Counted from the first letter of the stretch, positions 24,837 to 34,497 are shown. The stretch: DNA of 64,000 bases from Actinoplanes sichuanensis (GCF_033097365.1 NZ_AP028461.1:8494001-8558000), one strand, 5' to 3'. Notes: generated by a model from the sequence alone, not told the origin. Numbers and translations are program-made.

Positions 24837-26558
24837 ATGACTCAACCGGGCCCGGCCAGGACCGATGTGTCTCGCCGGAGGTGGATCGTGGGTCGCAACG
24901 CTCTGTGGGACCGGGTTCGGGTCGTCGTCGACGACGCCGTGGTGCTCGCGTCGCTGGTACTGCTCGCCTGGCCGGTGGCCGATCCCGCGCAGCCCGGTGG
25001 GCTGCTGGGGCGGATCATGCCGCTCCTGGCGGTGCTCTGCCTGGGCCTCGCCGTTCTGCTGCTGGACAACAGGCGTGGGGTGCTGCGGTATGTCACCGTG
25101 GCGGCCGCCCTGACCGTCGCCGGCATCAGGCACGTCGCCGGGGATCTCCCGCCGGTGGCGACCTGGCTGGTCCTGCTGGTGGCGGGTGCCGGGCTGCTGC
25201 GACAGTTCCTCGGCCACCGGATCGACCCGGAGCGGAACCGCCAGCAGACGCTACTCGCGCAGCAGGCCTTCCGGGACCCGCTGACCGGCCTCGGCAACCG
25301 GCGGATGTTCGTCGAGTACGCCGAGGAGGTGCTCGCCGAGCCGTCCCGCACCCAGACCGCGGTGATCGTGGTCGACCTGGACGGTCTGAAAGAGGTCAAC
25401 GACGTGCTCGGGCACGCCGCGGGCGACGAGCTGCTGCGTGCGGCGGCCGACCGTCTCGCCGTGAACGTGCGTGCCAACGACACGGTGGCCCGTCTCGACG
25501 GCGACGAGTTCGTGGTGCTGCTGCCCGGCCTGGAGGACGAGCAGGCGGCGGTCGCGGTGGCCGAGCGTGTGCTGACCGAGCTGCACCGCCCGCTGCAGGT
25601 GGCCGGAGTGGCGCTGAGCATCCGGGCCAGTGCCGGTGTCGCCATCACCGACGGCCACGACGGCCTGGACGGAGTGCTGCGCCGCGCCGACCAGGCCCTG
25701 ATCCGGGCCAAGCGGGACGGCGGTGGAGTGGCCCGCCGGTTCGACCCGGTGCTGTTCGCGAAGGCGGAGCAGCGTCGGATCGCCGAGCAGGACCTGATGC
25801 GCGGTCTGGAGGCGGGCGAGTTCGAGGTGCACTACCAGCCGATCGTGGACCTGGACAACGGCGGGATCACCGTCGGGGTGGAGGCGCTGGTCCGCTGGCG
25901 GCACCCGGAGAAGGGCCTGGTCCCGCCGGCGCTCTTCCTGGACCTGGCCGAGCAGCTGGGTCAGGTTCCCCGGCTCGGCGGCTGGGTGCTCGAGGAGGCC
26001 TGCCGGCAGGCACTGGCCTGGCAGGACCGGCACCCCGGTTTCGAGATGAACGTCAACCTGTCGGCGTCCCAGTTGACCAACCCCAGGCTGATCGACGAGG
26101 TCCGGGAGGTGCTGGAGCGTACCGGCCTGCCCCCGCAGGACCTGGTGCTGGAGCTGACCGAGTCGGTGGCGCTGACCGACCTGGTCGAGTCGGCCCGGGT
26201 GCTGAGCCAGCTCAAGGAGTTGGGTGTCCGGATCGCCCTGGACGACTTCGGCACCGGCTTCTCCTCGCTCAGCCACCTCAGCACCCTGCCCGTCGACGTG
26301 GTCAAGATCGACCGCTCGTTCGTGCAGGCGATGCCGGAGACCGGCGGCGCCTCGGTCGCCGAGGCGGTGCTGCACATCGCCCGGACCTTCAACCTGTCAC
26401 CGGTCGCCGAGGGTGTCGAGGACGCCGGTCAGGCCGAGCGGCTCAAGGACCTGGGCGCCGGCCGGGCGCAGGGTTACCACTTCGCCCGGCCGATGCCGGC
26501 GATCGGGGTGACCGAACTGCTCGACAAGCAGTCGGCCGAGGTCAAGCTCGAGATGTAG
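24837..26558 (+). CDS. Membrane-anchored GGDEF-EAL cyclic-di-GMP turnover protein
   Basis: 573 aa. Four or so hydrophobic helices occupy residues about 28-125 (AVVLASLVLLAWPVA, IMPLLAVLCLGLAVLLL, VTVAAALTVAGI, WLVLLVAGAGLL). A GGDEF domain follows (FRDPLTGLGNRRMF to ADQALIRAKRDG), with the active-site loop reading RLDGDEFVVLL, a DGDEF variant whose cyclase activity is uncertain. The EAL domain (about 320-560) has VEALVRWRHP, NVNLSASQL, LELTESVAL, IALDDFGTGFSSL, VKIDRSFV and VAEGVED: all catalytic residues. Probably membrane-bound, net activity likely phosphodiesterase. Its end overlaps the convergent MFS gene by 17 bp. Confidence 0.92.
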   Translation: MTQPGPARTDVSRRRWIVGRNALWDRVRVVVDDAVVLASLVLLAWPVADPAQPGGLLGRIMPLLAVLCLGLAVLLLDNRRGVLRYVTVAAALTVAGIRHVAGDLPPVATWLVLLVAGAGLLRQFLGHRIDPERNRQQTLLAQQAFRDPLTGLGNRRMFVEYAEEVLAEPSRTQTAVIVVDLDGLKEVNDVLGHAAGDELLRAAADRLAVNVRANDTVARLDGDEFVVLLPGLEDEQAAVAVAERVLTELHRPLQVAGVALSIRASAGVAITDGHDGLDGVLRRADQALIRAKRDGGGVARRFDPVLFAKAEQRRIAEQDLMRGLEAGEFEVHYQPIVDLDNGGITVGVEALVRWRHPEKGLVPPALFLDLAEQLGQVPRLGGWVLEEACRQALAWQDRHPGFEMNVNLSASQLTNPRLIDEVREVLERTGLPPQDLVLELTESVALTDLVESARVLSQLKELGVRIALDDFGTGFSSLSHLSTLPVDVVKIDRSFVQAMPETGGASVAEAVLHIARTFNLSPVAEGVEDAGQAERLKDLGAGRAQGYHFARPMPAIGVTELLDKQSAEVKLEM

Positions 26559-27819
26559 CGCCCTGCACGGACTGTTCCAACAGCGGGAGACGTTTCCCGG
26601 CGTAGAGCATCAGGCTCAGGATCGCGCCGAGGATCGCCAGGCCGCCGGCCGCGTACCAGGCGACGGTGTAGTTGCCGAACTGGTCACGCGCGAGGCCGGC
26701 GGCCGTGGCGGCGGCCGCCGCGCCGAACTGGTGCGAGGCGAAGACCCAGCCGAACACGATCGGCCCGGCGGCCCCGAAGTACTCCCGGCAGAGCGTCACG
26801 GTCGGCGGCACGGTGGCCACCCAGTCCAGCCCGTAGAACAGGATGAAGATCAGCATGCTCGGGTGAGCCGTCGCGGCGAACAGCGACGGCAGTGTGAGTA
26901 GCGACAGTCCGCGCAGCGCGTAGTAAGCGCCGAGCAGGATCCGACTGTCGACCCGGTCGGTGAGCCAGCCGGACGCGATGGTGCCGACCACGTCGAAGAC
27001 TCCGACCAGCGCAAGCAGGGTGGCCGCGGTGGTCTGCGGCATTCCGTGGTCGTGCGCGGCCGGGATGAAGTGCGTGCCGACCAGGCCGTTGGTGGTCGCG
27101 CCACAGATCGCGAAACCCCCGGCGAGCAACCAGAACGGCCTGGTCCGGGCGGCGTCCCGGAGGGCCCGCAGCGCGTTTCCGGCGGCGCCTCCGGCCGGCT
27201 TCGCCGGCTCCTCGATCTCGGTGGCGCCGAGGGCGGGCACGTTCAGGTCGGCCGGATGGTCCCGCAACCGCCACCACAGCAGGGGTACGACCAGAAGCGC
27301 CGAGATCGACACGGTGAGAGCGGCCGTCCGCCACCCGTCGGACTCGACGATCCGGGACAGCACCGGCAGGAAGATCAGGTTCCCGGTCGCTCCGGCCGCG
27401 GTCAGCACCCCGGTGACCAGCCCACGGTGCTTGACGAACCAGCGCCCGGTGATGGTGGCCACGAAGCCCAGGGCCAGTGAACCGGTGCCGAGCCCGACCA
27501 GCACACCCCAGCAGAGCACCAGCTGCCAGCTCTGGGTCATCCACAGGGTCAGCCCGGAGCCGGCCGAGACCAGCAGCAACGCGGCCATCGCGACCCGGCG
27601 GATGCCGAACCGGGCCATCAGGGCCGCCGCGAACGGCGCGGTCAGGCCGTAGAGCAGCAGGTTCACCGACACGGCGGCGGAGATCGTGCCGAGCGACCAG
27701 CCGAACTCGTCGTGCAGCGGCTGGAGCATGACGGACGGCGTGGCCCGGAAACCGGCCGCCCCGAGCAGGGCGATGAAGGTGACCGCGGCGACCGTCCAGG
27801 CGGGATGGATACGTCTCAC
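26542..27819 (-). CDS. MFS transporter
   Basis: 425 aa, about 12 hydrophobic helices, with the MFS signature loop (AALMARFGIRRVAMAA) between helices 2 and 3 and a second at GWLTDRVDSRILLGAYYALRG. Length and motif spacing fit the oxalate/formate or monocarboxylate-like group, but the substrate is not deducible. Divergent from the GlxA/AraC regulator (72 bp apart), which may control it. Confidence 0.9.
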   Translation of the reverse strand: MRRIHPAWTVAAVTFIALLGAAGFRATPSVMLQPLHDEFGWSLGTISAAVSVNLLLYGLTAPFAAALMARFGIRRVAMAALLLVSAGSGLTLWMTQSWQLVLCWGVLVGLGTGSLALGFVATITGRWFVKHRGLVTGVLTAAGATGNLIFLPVLSRIVESDGWRTAALTVSISALLVVPLLWWRLRDHPADLNVPALGATEIEEPAKPAGGAAGNALRALRDAARTRPFWLLAGGFAICGATTNGLVGTHFIPAAHDHGMPQTTAATLLALVGVFDVVGTIASGWLTDRVDSRILLGAYYALRGLSLLTLPSLFAATAHPSMLIFILFYGLDWVATVPPTVTLCREYFGAAGPIVFGWVFASHQFGAAAAATAAGLARDQFGNYTVAWYAAGGLAILGAILSLMLYAGKRLPLLEQSVQGATSRA

Positions 27820-27890
27820 GGCACTGATCCTTCTTCCTCACGAGCGTTCGGACGAGTGGCCCGAGGGCCATCATGCGCAAGAATCGAGCC

Positions 27891-28844
27891 ATGACGCACC
27901 TGATTTCCGTGCTGATCCTCGACGGCCTGGTCCCCTTCGACCTGGGCACCCCGACACAGGTGTTCCTCTCCGCCCGCGACGACACGATGACCAGGCTGTA
28001 CGACGTGCGGGTCTGCGGCCCCGGCCCGGTCACCGCCGAGGCGGGCTTCACCGTCGTCCCCGACCACGGCCTGGAGCAGTTGGCGATCGCCGACACGGTG
28101 GTCGTCCCCGGCATCCACCGGGGCGGCCCGGTCACCGACGGCACCCTGCCGGCCGATGTCCGGGACGCGCTGGTCGCCGCCGCGGCCCGGGGCGCCCGGA
28201 TCGTCTCGATCTGCACCGGCGCGTCGGTGCTGGCCGCGGCCGGTCTGCTGGACGGCCGCCCGGCCGCCACCCACTGGGCCTGGGCGGACCGGATCGGCGG
28301 TCTCTATCCGCAGGTGAAATGGGACTTCGACGTCCTCTTCGTGGACGACGGCGACGTCCTGACCTCGGCCGGGGTGGGCGCCGGGGTGGATCTGTGCCTG
28401 CACATCATCCGTACCGACCACGGCGCCGCGGTGGCGAATCGGACGGCCCGGCGCTGCGTGGTGCCGCCGTGGCGGGACGGCGGTCAGGCGCAGTACATCG
28501 AACGGCCGGTGCCCGCCGCGGCCGGCGCCGGCACCGAGGGGACCCGAGCGTGGGTGCTGGACCGGCTGGCCGATCCGGTCACCCTGGAGGAGATGGCCGG
28601 GCACGCCCGGATGAGCGTACGAACGTTCACCCGCCGGTTCCGCGACGAGACCGGCCTGAGCCCGCGACAGTGGCTGCTCCGCCAGCGGGTCGAGCACGCC
28701 CGCATCCTGCTGGAGTCGACCGACCTGGCGGTCGACGCGGTGGCCCGCCGGTCCGGGCTGGGCAGTGCCACCGCCCTGCGCCAGCACATGCACGCCACGA
28801 TCGGTGTCGCCCCGTCCGCTTATCGCCGCACCTTCCGACACTGA
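27891..28844 (+). CDS. GlxA-family transcriptional regulator (DJ-1/PfpI + AraC)
   Basis: 317 aa from ATG 27891. The N-terminal DJ-1/PfpI domain (residues 1-170) has ILDGLVPFDLGTPTQVF and the nucleophile elbow SICTGASVLAAAGLLDG. The C-terminal AraC helix-turn-helix pair (about 225-317) reads LEEMAGHARMSVRTFTRRFRDETGLSPRQWLLRQRVEHARILLE and ARRSGLGSATALRQHMH. Such proteins act as ligand-responsive activators. The divergent MFS transporter is the likely target. Confidence 0.92.
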   Translation: MTHLISVLILDGLVPFDLGTPTQVFLSARDDTMTRLYDVRVCGPGPVTAEAGFTVVPDHGLEQLAIADTVVVPGIHRGGPVTDGTLPADVRDALVAAAARGARIVSICTGASVLAAAGLLDGRPAATHWAWADRIGGLYPQVKWDFDVLFVDDGDVLTSAGVGAGVDLCLHIIRTDHGAAVANRTARRCVVPPWRDGGQAQYIERPVPAAAGAGTEGTRAWVLDRLADPVTLEEMAGHARMSVRTFTRRFRDETGLSPRQWLLRQRVEHARILLESTDLAVDAVARRSGLGSATALRQHMHATIGVAPSAYRRTFRH

Positions 28845-28919
28845 TCCTCGCGCTCAGTTCCTCCCGGAAGTGTCCGACTGGATCTCTGAGCCCTCTTTCC
28901 CGCCCCGGCCGAGGAACCC

Positions 28920-30587
28920 ATGGATCAGACCTTCCGCCCGCTGCTCGACGCCCTCAAACAGATCGGCGTCGACCCCGACGCGGTGGACCGAGCCGCGGCG
29001 GAGGCACAACGCAGCGGCCGGCCGGTCCGCGCCGTCCTGATCAACGACCAGGTCGTCACCGAGGAGCAGTTGACCCAGGCGGCCGCCGCCGCGTTCGGGA
29101 TCAACACCCTGGACCTGGTCGGCTTCACCCCGGATCCGCAGGCTCTGAAGCGGATCCCGCTGACCGTGGTGCTCCGCCACCGCGTCCTCGGCCTGGCGAT
29201 AAACGACGGCGAACTGGTCGTCGGCGTGACCGATCCGGCCGACGTGGTGGCTCTGGACGACGTGCGGGCCGCGACCGGCATGACGATCCGGCCGGTGGTG
29301 GTGGCCCGCAGCGAGGTCCGCCGGATCATCGAACGACTCCAGCGTGAGGGCGCCGACCTGGCCGACCTGGCCGACGAGGCGCTCGACGACCAGGCCGGGA
29401 TGGCCGCGCAGCAGACCAGCACCGATGACGCCCCGATCGTCCGGTACGTGAACAGCCTGATCGAGCAGGCCGTCATGAACCGCGCCTCCGACCTGCACCT
29501 GGAGCCGACCGAGGACGACATGCGGGTCCGCTACCGGATCGACGGCGTGCTGCACGAGGTGGACCTGGTGCCCCGGGGCGTGATGAACGCGCTGATCTCC
29601 CGCATCAAGATCATGTCCGGGGTCGACATCACCGAGAAACGGGTCCCGCAGAACGGCCGCATCACCGCGATGATCCGCGACCGTTCGGTCGACCTGCGTA
29701 CCGCCACCCTGCCCACGGTGTGGGGCGAGAAGATCGTTCTCCGCGTCCTGGACACCGGTGGCATCGACCTCGACCTGGCGAAACTCGGCTTCACCCAGCA
29801 CAACCTGAAACGCTTCTCCGAGTCGTTCACCAAGCCGCACGGCATGGTGCTGGTGACCGGCCCGACCGGTTCCGGCAAGTCGACCACGCTGTACGCCACC
29901 CTCGGCAAGATCAGTCGACCCGAGGTCAACGTGATCACCGTCGAGGACCCGGTCGAGTACCGGCTGCGCGGCATCAACCAGGTGCAGGTCAACGCGAAGG
30001 CCGGGCTGACGTTCGCGGCGGTGCTGCCGGCCATCCTGCGTACCGACCCGGACGTCGTGCTGATCGGTGAGATCCGGGACGGCAACACCGCGCAGATCGC
30101 GGTCGAGGCCGCGCTCACCGGCCACCTCCTGCTCTCCACATTGCACACCAACGACGCACCGGGCGCGGTCACCCGACTCACCGAGATGGGCATCGAGCCG
30201 TTCCTGGTCGGCTCGTCACTGGACTGCGTACTCGCCCAGCGTCTGGCCCGACGAATCTGCGACTGGTGCAAGGAGCCGTACACCCCGACCGAGGAGGAGA
30301 TCCTCGGCGCCAGTTGGCCTCTGGCGGACCTGGCCTATCCCGAGGTGCTGTACAAGCCGGTGGGCTGCCGCAACTGCGCCAACACCGGGTACAAGGGCCG
30401 CATCGCGATCCACGAGGTGATGCAGGTGAGCCCGGAGATCGAGTCGCTGACCATCAAGCGCGCCTCGGCCGGCGAGATCCGCGAGGTCGCCCTCACCCAG
30501 GGCATGTACGACCTGCGCGCCGACGGCCTGGCCAAGGCGGCGGGCGGCCTGACCTCGATCCGCGAAGTCTCCCGGGTGGCTGTTTAG
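28920..30587 (+). CDS. pilB: Type IV pilus extension ATPase PilB
   Basis: 555 aa. The N-terminal region (1-150) is of the MshEN/T2SSE_N type (QVVTEEQLTQAAAAAFGI). The ATPase core has Walker A LVTGPTGSGKSTTLYATL, the Asp box TVEDPVEYRL, Walker B DPDVVLIGEIRDGNTAQIA and the His box LLLSTLHTNDA. A tetracysteine zinc module follows (CDWCKEPY and CRNCANTGYKG), characteristic of PilB/GspE extension motors rather than PilT. It powers pilin polymerisation at the cytoplasmic membrane. First gene of the pil cluster; ribosome site GAGGA before ATG. The 75-bp upstream gap should hold the main promoter. Confidence 0.96.
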   Translation: MDQTFRPLLDALKQIGVDPDAVDRAAAEAQRSGRPVRAVLINDQVVTEEQLTQAAAAAFGINTLDLVGFTPDPQALKRIPLTVVLRHRVLGLAINDGELVVGVTDPADVVALDDVRAATGMTIRPVVVARSEVRRIIERLQREGADLADLADEALDDQAGMAAQQTSTDDAPIVRYVNSLIEQAVMNRASDLHLEPTEDDMRVRYRIDGVLHEVDLVPRGVMNALISRIKIMSGVDITEKRVPQNGRITAMIRDRSVDLRTATLPTVWGEKIVLRVLDTGGIDLDLAKLGFTQHNLKRFSESFTKPHGMVLVTGPTGSGKSTTLYATLGKISRPEVNVITVEDPVEYRLRGINQVQVNAKAGLTFAAVLPAILRTDPDVVLIGEIRDGNTAQIAVEAALTGHLLLSTLHTNDAPGAVTRLTEMGIEPFLVGSSLDCVLAQRLARRICDWCKEPYTPTEEEILGASWPLADLAYPEVLYKPVGCRNCANTGYKGRIAIHEVMQVSPEIESLTIKRASAGEIREVALTQGMYDLRADGLAKAAGGLTSIREVSRVAV

Positions 30588-30672
30588 CGCACCTGTTTGG
30601 CTACTAAACCCGGTCCGTGCGTTGCCGATTCAACTGGCGTCGGAAACACCGAGGACGGACCGGGAGGGACAG

Positions 30673-31785
30673 ATGGACACGCTTCAGCACGACGGGCGTC
30701 AGGCGTACCGCTCCGACGATCTGGAAGTGCTCGACCAGATGCTCATCACCCTGGTCGAGTCGGGTGGCTCCGACCTGCACCTGACGGTCGGCTCCCCGCC
30801 GATGATGCGGGTGCACGGCTCGCTCCGGGCGATCCCCGGCTACGGCAAGCTGAACGGCTCGGACACCGAACTGCTGGCCCGCGCGGCCGTCACCACCGCT
30901 CAGTGGGAGACCTTCCTCGCCGAGCAGGAGATGGACTTCGCGCACAGCATCGTCGGGGTCTCCCGATTCCGCGGCAACCTCTACCGGCAGCGGACCTCGT
31001 GTGGGGCGGTCTTCCGGGCCATCCCGCACAAGATCAAGCCGCTGGACGAGCTGGGCATGCCGGAGTCGGTGGGCCGCTTCGCGCACCTGCCGCGTGGTCT
31101 CGTCCTGGTGACCGGCCCGACCGGTTCCGGCAAGACCACCACCCTGGCCTCACTGCTCGACCTGGCCAACCGCAGCCGGGCCGACCACATCATCACCATC
31201 GAGGACCCGATCGAGTTCCTGCACCCGCACAAGCGGTGTGTGGTGAACCAGCGGGAGGTCGGCGCCGACACCGAGACCTTCGCCTCGGCGCTCAAGCACG
31301 CGCTGCGGCAGGACCCGGACATCATCCTGGTCGGCGAGCTGCGTGACCTGACCACCACCGCCACGGCGCTGACCGCGGCGGAGACCGGTCACCTGGTGAT
31401 GGCGACCCTGCACACGCAGAGCGCCACCCAGACCATCGACCGTGTCATCGACATCTTCCCGCCGCATCAACAGCTGCAGATCCGCGCCCAGCTGGCGGCC
31501 AGTCTCCAGGGTGTGATCACTCAGGCGCTGGCGCCGACGGCCGACGGAAAGGGGCGTGCCGTGATCTGCGAGATCCTCACCGCCACCCCGGCCATCCGCA
31601 GCCTGATCCGGGAGGGCAAGACGCACCAGATCCCGTCCTTCATGCAGGCCGGTGGCGCCGAGGGCATGCTCGCCTTCGACCAGCATCTGGCCGAGAAGGT
31701 CCGCGAGGGCATCGTCAGCATGCCGGCGGCTCTGGAGATCTGCCACGGCGCCGAGGAACTCAAGCGACTCGTGGGAAGGACCTGA
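30673..31785 (+). CDS. pilT: Type IV pilus retraction ATPase PilT
   Basis: 370 aa from ATG 30673 (preceded by GGGAGGG). Walker A VTGPTGSGKTTTLASLL, Asp box TIEDPIEFLH, Walker B RQDPDIILVGELRDLTT, His box LVMATLHTQSA, and the PilT-specific AIRSLIREGKTHQI segment (AIRNLIRE in classic PilT). No zinc module. The presence of PilT predicts retractile pili, hence twitching or adhesion dynamics. It ends four bases before pilC. Confidence 0.96.
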   Translation: MDTLQHDGRQAYRSDDLEVLDQMLITLVESGGSDLHLTVGSPPMMRVHGSLRAIPGYGKLNGSDTELLARAAVTTAQWETFLAEQEMDFAHSIVGVSRFRGNLYRQRTSCGAVFRAIPHKIKPLDELGMPESVGRFAHLPRGLVLVTGPTGSGKTTTLASLLDLANRSRADHIITIEDPIEFLHPHKRCVVNQREVGADTETFASALKHALRQDPDIILVGELRDLTTTATALTAAETGHLVMATLHTQSATQTIDRVIDIFPPHQQLQIRAQLAASLQGVITQALAPTADGKGRAVICEILTATPAIRSLIREGKTHQIPSFMQAGGAEGMLAFDQHLAEKVREGIVSMPAALEICHGAEELKRLVGRT

Positions 31786-31789
31786 TCCG

Positions 31790-33019
31790 ATGGCGTCCAC
31801 CAAGACATTCACCTATCACGCGATCGACGCCTCGGGTAAGAAGGCCAAGGGCACGATCGAGGCCCCCAACGAGGCGGCCGCCACCCACATGCTGCGCCAG
31901 CGCGGCGAGGTCCCGCTCGACCTGATCGAGGCGGGTCAGGGTCTCCAGAAGGAGATCAAGATCCCCGGCATGGGGAACCGCGTCAAGCTGAAGGACCTCG
32001 CGGTCTTCGCGCGGCAGTTCGCCACCATGACCGCCTCCGGCATGTCGCTGCTGCGGTCGCTGGCGATCCTGGAGGAGCAGACCTCGTCGCTGCCGCTGAA
32101 GAAGGCGCTCGGCGAACTGCGGGCCGACGTGGCGGGTGGCGCCGGGCTGTCGGCGTCGATGGCGAAGCACGACCGGGTCTTCCCGCGCCTGATGATCGCC
32201 ATGATCAGGGCCGGTGAGACCGGCGGTATGATCGACAAGGCCCTCGAGCAGATCGCCGAGAGCCTGGAGAAGGACACCGCGCTCCGCGGCAAGATCAAGA
32301 GCGCGCTGACCTATCCGGCGATCGTGCTGGGCTTCACCTTCGTGATGATCGCCGGCGTGCTGATCTTCATCGTCCCGATCTTCGAGGCGATGTTCAAAAG
32401 CCTCGGCGGCGAACTGCCGGCGATCACTCAGTTCCTGGTCACCGCCAGCCACAACATGGGCTGGATCGGCCCGCTGGTGCTCATCATGATGTTCGGCGGC
32501 GGCTACTTCTACCGGCGCAAGATGCGCGACAGCGAGGACTTCCGACTCAAGGTCGACTCTCTCAAGATTCGACTCCCGGTCTTCGGTCCGCTGCTGCGCA
32601 AGCTCGCCATGAGCCGCTTCTCACGCAACCTCGGCCTGCTCCTGAACGTCGGCGTTCCGGTCATGCAGGCACTCGCGGTGGTCGGCGAGACCACCGGAAA
32701 CGAGGTGATCAACGCCGCGATGAAGGACGTGCAGTCGACCGTTCGTGACGGTCACCCCATGTCCTCGGCGCTGCGGCACCACCCGATCTTCCCCGAGATG
32801 GTCACCCAGATGATCGAAGTCGGAGAAGAGAGCGGTCAGATCAGTCAGATGCTCGACAAGATTGCCGACTTCTATGACCGCGAGGTCGATGAGGCCGCGG
32901 AATCACTGACCGCATCGATCGAACCCATCATGGTGCTCGTCATGGGCACCGTGGTCGGCGGCATGGTGATCTGCCTTTACCTGCCGATGTTCACGATTTA
33001 CCAGAACATCCAGAACTGA
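31790..33019 (+). CDS. pilC: Type IV pilus inner-membrane platform PilC
   Basis: 409 aa with two T2SSF domains: FARQFATMTASGMSLLRSLAILEE to LTYPAIVLGFTFVMIAGVLIFIVPIF, and FSRNLGLLLNVGVPVMQALAVV to LTASIEPIMVLVMGTVVGGMVICLYLPMF. The N-terminus YHAIDASGKKAKGTIEAPNE is typical of PilC. Three transmembrane helices. It anchors the motor ATPases and the growing pilus. Confidence 0.96.
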   Translation: MASTKTFTYHAIDASGKKAKGTIEAPNEAAATHMLRQRGEVPLDLIEAGQGLQKEIKIPGMGNRVKLKDLAVFARQFATMTASGMSLLRSLAILEEQTSSLPLKKALGELRADVAGGAGLSASMAKHDRVFPRLMIAMIRAGETGGMIDKALEQIAESLEKDTALRGKIKSALTYPAIVLGFTFVMIAGVLIFIVPIFEAMFKSLGGELPAITQFLVTASHNMGWIGPLVLIMMFGGGYFYRRKMRDSEDFRLKVDSLKIRLPVFGPLLRKLAMSRFSRNLGLLLNVGVPVMQALAVVGETTGNEVINAAMKDVQSTVRDGHPMSSALRHHPIFPEMVTQMIEVGEESGQISQMLDKIADFYDREVDEAAESLTASIEPIMVLVMGTVVGGMVICLYLPMFTIYQNIQN

Positions 33020-33051
33020 CACGGCCCCGCAACGAAGCGACTGCCGATTCA

Positions 33052-33082
33052 CCGGCCGACTCCCGACGGCCGGCGGTAATAC
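33052..33082 (+). promoter_or_regulatory. Hairpin and probable internal promoter before pilA
   Basis: Seven-bp inverted repeat CCGGCCG (33052-33058) / CGGCCGG (33067-33073), followed by a TAATAC -10-like box at 33077-33082. The 12-mer GGCGGTAATACC also occurs at the tmRNA promoter. This suggests that pilA has its own strong start site within the cluster. Confidence 0.45.
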
Positions 33083-33144
33083 CCCGGGCACCCGAGCCCG
33101 AACACCCTTCCCCGCCCCACCCCCATGTCCTGGAGGACCCCGAA

Positions 33145-33633
33145 ATGCAGGATGTCATCGCCCGTCTCCGTGCCGGCAAGAAGGACGACGAAGGCTTCAC
33201 CCTCATCGAGCTTCTGGTCGTCGTGGTCATCATCGGCGTCCTGGTCGCCATCGCCGTGCCGGTCTACCTGAACTACCGGCAGGGTGCCGCCGACAAGTCG
33301 GCCCAGTCCGACGTCCGTGGCGCCATCAGCGCGATCGAGCAGTGGTACACCAGCAACGGCAACACCTACCCGACCGGCCCGCTGACCAACGACAGTGCCG
33401 GCGCCACCAAGATGACCCTGCCGGCCGGCTCCGGCGGTGCCAGCGGCTCGGTCACCCTGTCGGACAAGACCGTCATCCACTACGTCTCGACCGCCAACAG
33501 CGGCGTGTACAAGGTCTGCGCGAACAACACCGGTGGCACCACCGGCAAGTACTACCTGTACGACAGCAACGCCGGTGGCTCGGTCAAGGAGACCACCGCC
33601 ATCACCACCGCCAACTTCGCCACCTGCGGCTGA
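33145..33633 (+). CDS. pilA: Type IV pilin PilA
   Basis: 162 aa class III signal peptide protein. The prepilin cleavage site is KKDDEG/FTLIELLVVVVII: a short charged leader, Gly at -1, Phe at +1 and Glu at +5, followed by a long hydrophobic helix. The globular part is rich in Gly, Ser and Thr, with two cysteines (VYKVCANN and the near C-terminal ATCG) that can close the C-terminal disulfide loop. Good ribosome site GGAGG. It is the only pilin in the window, so minor pilins must be elsewhere or absent. Confidence 0.95.
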   Translation: MQDVIARLRAGKKDDEGFTLIELLVVVVIIGVLVAIAVPVYLNYRQGAADKSAQSDVRGAISAIEQWYTSNGNTYPTGPLTNDSAGATKMTLPAGSGGASGSVTLSDKTVIHYVSTANSGVYKVCANNTGGTTGKYYLYDSNAGGSVKETTAITTANFATCG

Positions 33634-33683
33634 CGCCTGCAGCAAGCTGGTAACAGCCACCGCGAGCCCCGAGGAGGACCACC

Positions 33684-34469
33684 GTGCCGGACTACTTCCT
33701 GCTCTGTGTCACGGCCCTCCTCGGGCTCGCGGTCGGCTCGTTCCTGAACGTGGTGATCCACCGGGTGCCGGACGGAAAGTCGCTGGTCCACCCGCCGTCG
33801 CAGTGCCCGAGGTGCGACAGCCCGATCCGGCCCTGGCACAACGTCCCGGTTCTCGGTTGGCTGATGCTCCGCGGTAAGTGCGCCGACTGCGACGAGCCGA
33901 TCAGCGTCAGGTACCCCCTCGTCGAGGCCGGCACCGGCGCCCTGTTCGTGGCGGTGACGGCCCGGTTCGGACTCTCCTGGGAACTGCCCGCCTACCTCTA
34001 CCTCGCCGCCATCGCGGTCGCTCTCACCATGATCGACTTCGACCGGATGCGACTCCCCAACAAGATCGTGGTCCCCTCGTACGGCGTGGCGATCGCCCTG
34101 CTGGCGCCGGCTTCGATCCTCACCGGCGACCCGGGAGCCCTGCTCCGGGCCGCCATCGCCGCAGTGATCCTCTTCGCTCTCTACGAGTTCCTGGCCATCT
34201 TCGGCCTGGGCGGCGGCGATGTGAAGCTGGCCCCGCTGCTCGGTTTCTACCTCGGCTGGCTCGGCTGGGACGCGGTCGCGGTCGGTGCCTTCGCCGGCTT
34301 CCTGATCGGCGGACTGCCGGCCACCGTGTTGCTGCTGCTCCGCAGGGCCAAACGCAAGGACCGGATCCCGTTCGGCCCGAGCATGTTGGCCGGCGCCCTC
34401 CTGGCGGTCTTCGCCGCGACTCCCCTGGCCACCTGGTACCTGAACCTCCTACTGCTCCCGCCCGCATAA
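33684..34469 (+). CDS. pilD: Prepilin peptidase / N-methyltransferase PilD
   Basis: 261 aa, GTG start after GAGGAGG. N-terminal zinc-binding methyltransferase part with CPRCDSPIRPWHNVPVLGWL and CADCDEPISVRYPLVE. The aspartyl protease residues lie in MIDFDRMRLPNKI and GLGGGDVKLAP. About seven membrane helices. It cleaves and N-methylates PilA. Confidence 0.95.
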   Translation: MPDYFLLCVTALLGLAVGSFLNVVIHRVPDGKSLVHPPSQCPRCDSPIRPWHNVPVLGWLMLRGKCADCDEPISVRYPLVEAGTGALFVAVTARFGLSWELPAYLYLAAIAVALTMIDFDRMRLPNKIVVPSYGVAIALLAPASILTGDPGALLRAAIAAVILFALYEFLAIFGLGGGDVKLAPLLGFYLGWLGWDAVAVGAFAGFLIGGLPATVLLLLRRAKRKDRIPFGPSMLAGALLAVFAATPLATWYLNLLLLPPA

Positions 34470-34497
34470 CGGAACTACCGAGAAGGAAGGAAAACCG

